A stretch of DNA of 64,000 nucleotides from assembly GCA_032622095.1 (NCBI GenBank), contig CP136066.1, positions 8,209,784-8,273,783 on the forward strand, given 5' to 3'. The notes beneath the pieces are model-generated. The model saw nothing but the letters and a program-made list of their open reading frames with translations, did no database searches and was not told the origin of the DNA. Within the stretch, counting starts at the first letter, position 1. Every line of letters begins with the position of its first letter. Shown one piece after another: positions 55,203 through 64,000 of the stretch. The stretch is from Siphonodentalium dalli (Eukaryota > Mollusca > Scaphopoda > Gadilida > Siphonodentaliidae). The position numbers were made by a program, and so were the translations under genes.

Positions 55203-57375
55203 GTATGCGGCTTATACGGACCCTGGCTCTTACGGACCCTGGCTCTTACGGACCCTGGCTTTTACGGACCTCCGGCTGATACGGACCCTGGCTCATACGG
55301 ACCCCCGGCTTATACGGACCCTGGCTCATACGGACCTCAATTTTATTTTTTATGTTTATTTAAATAAATTTAAATTATGATTGTCTTTTCAAACATATAT
55401 CTGTATTAATTGAGAATTTCGGTTATTTTTTTGGTGATTTTCAAACTTTATGAATTTTACCAATTTGTTCGGTGATTTTCGGTGAACTTATATTTATGAA
55501 GTTAATATATAATTATGATTGTCTTTTCACACATATATCTGTATTAATTGAGAATTTATGTGATGTTCTGACTTGAAAAGGCATTTATTGAATCGTGTTA
55601 ATTAATCTCTTCGCCGTTGTATAAACACGCGTGTGTGATCCCTTTGTGTCGTTGTATAAACAGACATGCGGTGATGAATGGTCAGTGAATGGTGATCAGG
55701 ATGAATCCACTGAGTTTGATTTGCTACGAAAACATGTTAGGAAAAACACAACTGGTATATATTCAACTGATTTATTGTTGACTGGCATAATTCCACAATG
55801 TCTAACTGTGCTTCATGTGGAGATACCATTCGACATCGTCAGGAGGTTATTGGCTGCATTGAACCTGAATGTTCCCGTTTGACACATCGGGTTTGTGACA
55901 CAGGTGAGTTATAAAACAATTATCGTTAATTCTCGTTCACTACAGTCGTTCATTGTCCGAAAGTTGTACTCGTTCATTTATATGTGATTATAAATTGACA
56001 TTTTTGTAATTTTGTTTATAATTCTTTTTAGGAATAAGCCGAGATGAATACCGTCAAGCCAAACGCCTTGGTACACCGGTTGAATTCAGCTGCCAATATT
56101 GCCGATCACCGACTCAACCAGACCTCAATTGTTCCACCATCCATACATCGACCGATACTACACGACAGACGTCAGGTGATGATCTGAAGCAGCTTCCTCT
56201 ATGCTTCTGCCTCATGTCAAGAAGACAAAAGAAAGACTACAAAAAGGTAGGCACCATAAATAATTATATACAAATATATATAAAATAGTTATCATGCAAT
56301 TCGTCCAATTAATCAACAACATATAAATAACGAAAATAGATATAAAATAATAATAAATAATGAATAAAAAAATATTATATTTGTATTTCAGGTCCTGTCA
56401 GCCATCATCAGCCTTATGTCGGATGACATCGCAGCAGAGTCTTTTGTCGTCGACTTCGAATCAGGCATGTGGGGAGCTCTGAGGGAGGTTTTCGTCGATC
56501 CTGAAATTCATGGTTGTTCCTTCCACTTCGGTCAGGCGCTTTGGAGAAATGTCCAGGAGAAAGGTCCACAGCCAGTGTACAACAAAAGAGACCGTGTGTT
56601 CAAGCTTCTTCGACAGATCTTCGCTCTACCTTTCCTACCTGCGAGTGACATACCGACAGCCTTCACCAGACTCGAAGAAAAAATAACCAAACACATCCAG
56701 GATCCGACGACCAGCACCAAGGTTGCACTGGACCTAACAGCATTCATTGACTATGTGAAATCGACGTGGATGAATTCGACCGTCTGGCCAGTTGATGCGT
56801 GGACAGTTTTCGGCAGATGTATCCGCACCAACAATGACTGCGAAGGCTGGCACAATCGACTCAACCATGCGGCGAAAAAGGGAAATCTACCATTCTACGT
56901 GCTAGTCACCCTACTAAACGAAGAGGCAGCTGATACACCAACCAACGTCAGGATGGTTTCCGAAGGGAAGATGCGTAGACGACAGGAGAGGAAAACGAGG
57001 GAGACGACCGGAAAGTTAATGACATTGTGGAGAGACTACTCGTCGATGAGGATAAGTGCCAGCAAAATACTAAAAGAAGCCGCCAAGCTGTACACCCCAG
57101 TTTAAATAATGTTCGTCTGATGTAATTTTGTTCCATTTTTGTTATCAACATATTTTTGTTATCTCTCTATGTATGTTGTCATAATTTAAATTTATTTAAA
57201 TAAACATAAACATAAAAATAAAATTGTGTATTTTAATTGAGGTCCGTATGAGCCAAGGTCCGTATAAGCCGGGGGTCCGTATAAGCCAGGGTCCGTATCA
57301 GCCGGAGGTCCGTAAGAGCCAGGGTCCGTAAGAGCCAGGGTCCGTAAGAGCCAGGGTCCGTATCAGCCGGCATTC
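55203..57375 (+). mobile_element. MULE (Mutator-like) DNA transposon
   Basis: Terminal inverted repeats of about 175-200 bp (55203-55379 and 57178-57375) start GTATGCGGCTTATACGG and GAATGCCGGCTGATACGG, read inward. Each TIR contains tandem 15-17-bp units (TACGGACCCTGGCTCT). At the inner edge lies an AT-rich segment with TATTTAAATAAA. A perfect 9-bp duplication (CGTGAAATG) flanks the element. The interior encodes a spliced transposase-like protein. This combination is diagnostic of a MULE. The transposase is internally deleted, so the copy is probably non-autonomous. Confidence 0.9.
55798..57105 (+). CDS. MULE transposase-like protein, three exons, first catalytic region deleted
   Basis: The exon model is 55798-55903, 56032-56246 and 56392-57105, with GTGAGT/TTTTTAG and GTAGGC/TTTCAG boundaries whose phases match, giving 344 residues. 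Exon 1 and the start of exon 2 form a cysteine-rich finger (CASCGDTIRHRQEVIGC, CSRLTHRVCDTGISRDEYRQ, then CQYC). Exon 2 ends with LPLCFCLMSRRQKKDYKK and exon 3 continues VLSAIISLM, then FVVDFESGMW (second catalytic Asp), GCSFHFGQALWRNVQ and RTNNDCEGWHNRLNH (catalytic Glu). Related MULE proteins have a long segment with a FLYWCH-type finger and the first Asp between the fingers and LPL; here only about 25 residues remain. Domestication or loss of activity are both possible. The true start could lie further upstream. Confidence 0.7.
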
Positions 57376-57384
57376 CGTGAAATG

Positions 57385-58060
57385 ACTAAAATGTTCAATA
57401 TTTTCGTGAAATGACTGTGAGTGTCAGTCACTAAAATTTCCAATTCACTCGATGAAATGACTGAAATTTAGTTATACCCTTTGCACAATATGACTAATTT
57501 CAGTCAACTTGTGTAATTTCACATGTATACCGCTGAAGAGAGTGCTTTGGGGGGGGGGGGGCTAACCCCGGGATTGTCGAAAGGGCCACAGGCCATTTCC
57601 TTAATCCCTCGTATTGCTGCCTTTAATTCAAACAACATCAACGAATAAAAGAAGAAACATTAAAGACAAAATACATTTTACATAATTTTCAAGTTTTCTT
57701 TGCTGGTGGTTCTTCTTTTGGTGCTGGTGTGGAGGAATTGCTGGCTGCTTTAGCTGCCTTTGCTGTGCGAGTTTTTCTGGCCAGTGCTATCTCTACTGTC
57801 CTTTGTTGATATTTAGGAGATCCTTCATACATCAATTCCAGACCGCGTTCCAGGGATTTGGTGAATCAGTCGGTGTATTTTGGTGCTGTTGTTGCTGCTG
57901 CCTGCACAGGACTCTTTCCATGAGACATGTGAGGTCGCGGTGTCTGCGGTTTGAAATCCGCATCCGGAACTGGAGATGGTGGCAGTGGTAGAGTCTCCAT
58001 CTCCAAGTCGACGACATGGGAGGCCAGAGTAACATCGGTCTCCCTTGATCCGCTGGCGAC
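57385..58060. other. Non-coding DNA with a possible Ala/Lys-rich minus-strand coding tail
   Basis: 57385-57520 repeats AAATGACT and TGAAATGACTGAAAT motifs. A G-run lies at 57551-57561. On the minus strand, from about 57858 down to 57690, an open stretch includes ELMYEGSPKYQQRTVEIALA, then an Ala/Lys/Pro-rich end and a stop near 57690. I do not recognise it, no splice acceptor could be fixed, and it may be chance. Confidence 0.25.
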
Positions 58061-58520
58061 GACGGAAGAAATTTCAGACATCGTCAACCTTAAAGCCGGA
58101 ACGCTCCAGGGGTCCGTATTAAGTCCGTTACTATTCTTAATATACGTCAACGACATACCTAACAATCCACTACACAAAATACAAATCTCACAATTCGCCG
58201 ATGCTATTAAGGATGCTCAGGGGCACATACTGGGGACTCAATCAAGCAACACTAATTGAGCTCTATAAGCAATTTGTACGACCAATCCTGGAATATGGGG
58301 CCATCATAACCGCCGATTTACCCAAATATACACTCAACAAACTCCAAGTAATCCAACACAAAACCTTGAGAATGGCACATATAACAGCCGACATACCGCG
58401 CTCCACGTTAGACTTCAAACTCTAGCGGCATACACTCTAATCAGACTACAATGCAGCACACTAATTGACGAACTCGAGCTCAGGAAAACACTACTGACCA
58501 AAAACAAAACATGAAAACCA
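58061..58520 (+). pseudogene. Jockey/CR1-like LINE reverse-transcriptase relic
   Basis: GTLQGSVLSPLLFLIYVNDI (about 58098-58157) and QISQFAD mark the centre of a reverse transcriptase; the catalytic box reads FADA instead of FADD. The sequence then jumps to the thumb in another frame (GTYWGLNQATLIELYKQFVR, PILEYGAIITADLP, LNKLQVIQHKTLRMA), so the segment between them is deleted. Further LINE-like residues (LRLQCSTLIDELELRK) extend to about 58500 with stops. It is dead. Confidence 0.75.
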
Positions 58521-59403
58521 GGCCGGCGATATCAGCGATCCTTCTGTGCTATGTCGGGATAATTGTTCTCAACGGTCGCACAAATACATCCCTAATTTAA
58601 TAAATATTTAACAATCAACAAACAAACAAATAGGCCTATATCTCAAGAACTTAATAAACACGCGAGGTCGATCATGTTATAACACAGTCCAGACAATCAG
58701 ACGTAAGTCTAATAACCAAAATCTCATTTCAGCTACCCACGGAACAACACCCAAAATAGGTAAATTCCACCAGACATCCATACAGGTGATTTTCAACAGG
58801 GCTCTGGATGCGTACTGATCTATGGCAGGCGAACAAAGTGGATTGGCCACGCCACCCTGTATTATAAATCCTCAATACAGTCCAACGCTAGAACACCAGT
58901 ATAAATAAGCCAACATGTACTAACCTACATGCATGCAAAATCCGCAATATCGACCACAACATATGCCTAACACCAATATCAAAATCTAGGCTAGCGGACC
59001 CACGTCCGAGATGGCCCCGGTGGCGTTGATGACTGTACTCGGGCGGTGTAGAAACGTTTGTCGTAGCCGTAGTATATACCCGTCAAATAATTGTCTCCCA
59101 CAAACTACTAACAAACTGCATATACACGTTTGCAAAAACATGCCTTTACGCGCGCCCGTGCCTATGGGAGGACGGGTGGTACAGAAAATCGTAAACACTA
59201 CTTGACACTCCAAACCTTCCGAAAACACACTAAGCAACTCAGGCTGGCCTGATCTGCGTTCTCAGTCCGCGATAGCAATATACAATATATATGTATATAA
59301 AAGAGTAAGTCCTCATCGCCGGGCCAGGTTCGGAATGGGGGGGGGGCAAACACCTACGTGCATGGGCAGATAGTAATCTACTTACAAACTCACAAATCCT
59401 ACA
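58521..59403. other. Unique DNA, no gene seen
   Basis: Only short overlapping open stretches are present. A G-run lies at 59338-59346. Confidence 0.45.
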
Positions 59404-59407
59404 ATCG

Positions 59408-59705
59408 CTCTTCAGCGGAATTATAGCATCCAAAAGTGGGTTGTATGAGAGGGCTGGCAGCCCTTTCAAGTCTTCCCGGGTATCATCCCGAACCCCAAAC
59501 TTGCCTTTTTATTCAGAAATCTCTTCAGCGGAATTACAGCATACAAAAGTGAGTTGTAGGAGAGGGCTGACAGTCCTTTCAAATATTCTCGGGTATCATC
59601 CCAACTCTAAACTCATATTCTTACTCCCGGACTGTGGGGAGTTCCCGTTCTGTTGGGAGTCCCCGGACTGTGGGGAATCCCCGGACATTGGGGAGTAAGA
59701 ATATG
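59408..59705. repeat. 113-bp duplication followed by a GGACTGTGGGGA cluster in a hairpin
   Basis: CTCTTCAGCGGAATTA(T/C)AGC to ACCCCAAACT / ACTCTAAACT occurs at 59408-59508 and 59521-59612. Then CATATTCTTACTCCC (from about 59611) pairs with GGGAGTAAGAATATG ending near 59704, enclosing four near-copies of CCCGGACTGTGGGGAGTTCC. Confidence 0.8.
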
Positions 59706-60289
59706 GACCGGCGAACATGACGTTGCAGTGTTCCAGAATAACTATTGGCATGCTCTGTTCGACTTAGTTAGTCCAGGCACATTGGGGTTCACTAGGGACT
59801 AATAAGAAGATGTCTATGGACAACATGGCAAAAGTCCCCTAGGATCCGAGTTGAGATTTTTGAGATATAATGATCTTTCGGAATGGTTCAAATTATGACG
59901 AAATTCCACCAGGCCATATGCGAATGGAGTCATATGTTGAATGATTTACGGACTAACGGTTCACACATACCGGCATATCGTGGATCCGGACCTGGTATCG
60001 CTAGAGATGTGTAATTGATGCTAGAGCTTTCTAGCAACCGATATTCCGTAACTGTGATGATATTGATTACAGAAGAGAGCATAGAAATCGCACGATGATT
60101 CAAAATGTTAAAAGATGGCTTCGAGTGTCTGAAATGCGATAAAGACCTCATAATAGTCCAGGCGTCTTGTGTAACAATGGTGTAAATGATCATAAACCCA
60201 TGAAACGTGGCAAATAGGTTCCATATACACTATTGATCATTTGCAAATGTGTAGACATCGCGGCATGTACTTATTTAGCAACGATTGCT
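59706..60289. other. Unique DNA
   Basis: No gene or repeat could be supported. Confidence 0.45.
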
Positions 60290-60830
60290 AGGCTACAATC
60301 CAACATCGAGGAAATGAAAATATGACTGATATTATGGCAGTTTTAACAAACTAAACTACGTCATGTAGCATTTTTATTGTGAAAATAACAATATCAGTTG
60401 TTGTTAGTGTGGATCTGACGGGAACATTATCATATTTGAAATTGCTTACTTACAGGGGTGGTCACGGTTGTTTGGGACATACATGAATTCGAAAAATGCT
60501 CAATATTATGTAGTTTTAACAAACTAATATAAACTACGTCATTATAATTTTATGGTTAAACAATTGCAAAATGTGTTAGTGTATGTTCGACTGAAAAATT
60601 ACTACACACTTCTTACTGACAGAAGTGGTAACGGTTGCTAAGGAAATCGTAAAATGCACATATGACTGATATTATGGTAGTTTTAACAAACTAAACTACG
60701 TCTTGTAACAGTTCTCTATTGAAAACAAGTACAATTGTTGTTGTTGGTGTAGACATGACATTAAAGTTACCACATTCGTTAATTAATGGTGGTGTAATGG
60801 TTGCTATGAACATAGCCACCATTGAAAACA
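60290..60830. repeat. Diverged tandem repeat, about 170 bp, three units
   Basis: GATATTATGG(C/T)AGTTTTAACAAAC followed by TAAACTACGTC and, later, GTTGTT..TGT.GA(C/T) and GGTGGT.A(C/A)GGTTG recurs at about 60322, 60497 and 60660. Confidence 0.75.
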
Positions 60831-62349
60831 TAGCGTTTGTAAGAGTTTCTGGCAATAACTGTTTTATAATACGGTATGAGTTTCTGGCAATATAAATGAT
60901 AGATTTGTTTCACAATATGCCACATTATGCTTATATTGACAAATAATGTATCAATACAAGTTGTTGTATTGTGTAGTGATGCACAAATTGCCCTACGTAT
61001 ATGTCAATACATGGGCATTGATCCTTTACAAGTCTATACGTACAGGAGCATGGTCTATATATTTCAGACTGAGATACCGTGAGCTACCTTTGGGAACCGG
61101 CGCTCATTTCCTATCTACATGGGCACCCATGGGTCCATGACAAACCCATAGTTACATTGGTTCATGACCTATATATATGGAACTGAATCCAATGACGTGT
61201 CCTTATCATATACAGGGGCCTGGACTGATGACATACCAGTTAGACATAGTTATATGGATTTATGTAGGGACCTGGGTACATGTCATAAGTTCATAAATAT
61301 AAGCACCTGTGTGTTTGCGCTACATGCGCGAGGTTCACATCAGTCCATGGTTTATGTGAGGATGGGATTAGAGCCCAGTATGTAGCATGTATATACATGA
61401 TGTAGGTTCATGTCTTACATATAAATGCCTGGTTATCATGTTGGATAATGTCATAACTAAATCAGCCAGGATACACGGGCTGTCCATAGCGGCCAGTGTC
61501 AATTTCCTACCTACATGAGCCTGGGTCCACGACCAAGCTCTGGTGGTTTCACACAGCCGATATGTAGGAAGTGCATAATATGCATATGGAGACGTGGAAC
61601 CATGAATTTATGTGAATCTATGACCTGATTAATACGACCGGTTCTGTAGCTTATATATAGGAACCTGAGCCCTTGTCCTACATGTAGGAACATGTATCCA
61701 ATACACACTTCATTATAATCACATGTGTATTAGTACTACGTGTCTGTGTTTCGACGTAGCGCCTATATGAATATGTGTAATATTACCATATGACCACTAT
61801 TGCTTTATGACTGACAATACTGGTGTCGTTTATGATGAAGTGCACACGGTGAGCCTATGTTGGCACTGTACATTTACAAATGGGTAAGAGGCGAGATTTG
61901 GGTGAAGTTTGCACGTGAATTTCGTGTTCTTGTGTGTTGGATTTTTTATGCACGATATATGAGTGTGGGGCATTCCATTGCGAGTTACATGTATGCATTA
62001 ATGATCTTATGTTACCCCTGTACGTGTATCTGGGAGTCGTATGGCTGTATGCACGATTGTGCACTATTTGGGGCCGTGTGTTGCGAGTTACATGTATGTA
62101 ATATTGAGCTTATATTAGCCCTGTGCATGTATATGGGATGTTTATGCACGATTGTGTGCCACCGGGCGTCAAGTGCAGCGGGGGTGTATATGAAGCGGGG
62201 TGTATATGAAGCGGGGTGCGGGGTGTATATGAAGCGTACTCAATATGTTTTTGTGAGAGTCATCTAATGACGTCTATGTCATGGTAATTGACATGCTTCC
62301 TGAAGGTGGTCTTATGACACTAAGGCCAATATTAATAATTGCTAGATTA
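60831..62349. other. Low-copy internal repeats, no gene
   Basis: Two copies of a segment of about 110 bp (GAGTTACATGTATG ... CCTGT(A/G)C(G/A)TGTAT ... TGCACGATTGTG) start near 61981 and 62089. GTGTATATGAAGCGGGGT is repeated three times at 62186-62236. A frame of 136 codons across this region has skewed, cysteine-rich composition that follows from the repeats and is not considered a gene. Confidence 0.5.
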
Positions 62350-62950
62350 TCACCCCCTCCTGACCAGGGTGGTGGTGACATGTTGGGGTGGGAGAGTCTT
62401 ACCCCCCAAATGTTTGTCACAATTTCCAAATTTAATGCATTGTAACATTGTACACGACTTATGGGTTGAAATTGTTCTCATTGTTTTATTGTCCAGCAAG
62501 TAATTAGTAGGGAATGTGTTGTATTTAGACCAACAACAGATTGAGATAAGAAAGATTGAGATTGAGAAAGTCCAACCCAAGTGGGTGGGTGCAAATGTAA
62601 ATCTCCGAACCTGTGAGTTTGTCTGGTTCAAGGGGTGGAAAATTCAAGGACGACAATTTAAATCACTGTGGATTGTATAAGGTGTGGTACTGTTTCAGTC
62701 TATGGAACTGACAATGGCCGTTTATGTTAACAGGGAGGGATAAAATAATAATAAAATTAGCCCACCCGCCAGGGGACCTAATTTCTTTCCGAGCACATAT
62801 GAGGTGGTGGGTTGGTCATCAGGACCGAACAGCGAATTTTTCTGCAGTTCAACACAAAATTTCCTTCATACTTTTCAACTATTTTTGGCCTTGGAGATAA
62901 TGTAATTGTAACATTATCAGTATACAATATTTCTTATTAGCGAATCTCAT
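62350..62950 (+). repeat. Dispersed repeat family C, copy 2
   Basis: It is collinear with 31280-31950, from CTGACCAGGGTGGTGGTGAC to TTTTTGGCCTTGGAGATAAT, with substitutions and small indels throughout. Confidence 0.85.
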
Positions 62951-64000
62951 CAAACCAGGTGTCAATGGCGGATAGGAGTTGGTTATCTTCCGCACAGAGG
63001 GCGCTACACACAAAGTCGGTCCTGCGGTGTAAACAATTAATTACACCGCCCTATAGAATCAGCGTGGAATGATTGAAATCGGACGTTCTTCTGCGTCTTC
63101 TTTCTCTCAAATTCGTTTTTAAAATTCCTTCTACCTGTTGTTTATTTGATATGTTGTAAGTTATTACAGTATATTAAGCTTTTGGAATAGGGAGTAGAAA
63201 GTAACTAGAAACAAACATCAGTTCAAATGCGATAACGTTGGGTTAAATTAGTTTGTCGAGTGAAATGACTTTGCCATGCGCATGTTGCAGATGTGTTGTT
63301 TTTAGAAACCATATGTACACGCAGTGAGGATATAATAATACAAAACATCGTCCGATTGTTATGACATAAACTGTGTTACAGTAATACATGCATGCTGCTA
63401 TCTCTTAAGTCTCCAAAGGTGCAATAAAATTATGCAATGACAGAGAACGGGTACAGATGTGATTCCTGTCAATTCTCGAGTTATAAATAAATAAATGTGG
63501 CGGTGAGACAGAATGCCTCTTTTTTACCATTCACAGGTCAGCTGTCCCGCGAGTATTTGATACAAAATATCATTGTCATCATGAATTATAAACTGAGTTA
63601 AGTTATCTATAGTTTCTGTGAGGTGTTTTATTTATTTAATAACATCTTTGAAATACGTTGTGTAAAAATCCGATAGAGAGGACACCATCTTCGAGATGAA
63701 CTCGTCACGCTCGACAACTATCCATCCATATCGCCACGTCTCTGACTCGGGTTCCAGATTTTCTTCGTTACCAAGCTATTTGCTGTTTTTGTAAAATTCC
63801 AATTTGGAATACGAAATTATTTTGTTTCAAATGTTAATTTGACCGCAATTAATGCTATTTGTCATCAATATATTTAAACCGCCAATGATCAGCGTCGATG
63901 TGAACAAGCGACATGTGGGGATTTATTACTTGAGCATTCCCTTTGGGTGTTATGTAAACAAAGTATACAGATGCGTGTGTCATTCTCAATGTAGGAAGAC
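62951..64000. other. Unique DNA to the window end
   Basis: No coding region, RNA gene or repeat could be supported. An ATTTATAAATAAATAAAT-like stretch lies near 63480. Confidence 0.45.

Noticed and set aside
61857-62267. A 136-codon cysteine-rich secreted protein
   Set aside because: The frame runs over two copies of a repeat of about 110 bp and a GTGTATATGAAGCGGG triplication, with no signal peptide cleavage pattern or homologous domain.

Overview
The window reads as AT-rich nuclear DNA of a marine-type invertebrate, with a mollusc or a similar lophotrochozoan as the best guess. The reasons are spliced genes, two IgGFc-binding-domain genes, LINE, BEL/Pao, Crypton, Polinton and MULE remnants, a tRNA-derived SINE, and very long tandem arrays. 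No bacterial operon or conserved housekeeping gene is visible. The species assignment is inference only.

Layout. 1-1204 is one arm-to-arm inverted repeat. 3212-6314 (minus) is a partial Polinton/Maverick-like element of tightly overlapping genes: a small membrane protein, a TBP-like protein, a DDE integrase with chromodomain, a penton/minor-capsid-like protein, a small basic protein and a truncated capsid-like protein. 7061-9712 holds IgGFc-type gene 1 (exon 7298-8574), with a repeat array at its splice acceptor and another copied from its last codons. 9783-12028 is dispersed repeats. 12674-15290 is a broken LINE, 15470-15919 the C-terminus of a Crypton-type tyrosine recombinase, and 22437-22838 a BEL/Pao relic.

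The middle is dominated by arrays: 48-bp (16665-21800), 36-bp (23319-24562), 32-bp (25065-30687, containing a 2.6-kb tandem duplication), a second 48-bp array (32640-33844) and 42-bp (39549-39912). LINE relics lie at 35690-36802 and 36805-39138. Palindrome-rich repeats fill 41075-43095.

The right third carries IgGFc-type gene 2. Exon 1 (46091-46226) encodes a membrane anchor. An array of about two dozen copies of the exon-1 3' end plus splice donor follows it, and the main exon is 50838-52102. The DNA downstream of gene 2 is collinear with that downstream of gene 1, but carries a SINE with a 13-bp target duplication and a 5'-truncated LINE that gene 1's side lacks. 55203-57375 is a MULE transposon with terminal inverted repeats, a perfect 9-bp target duplication and a three-exon transposase that has lost its first catalytic region. 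The rest (57400-64000) is mostly relics and low-copy repeats.

The most unusual items are the TBP-like gene inside the Polinton-like cluster, behind a canonical TATA box, and the repeated amplification of splice-junction segments of the IgGFc-type genes.
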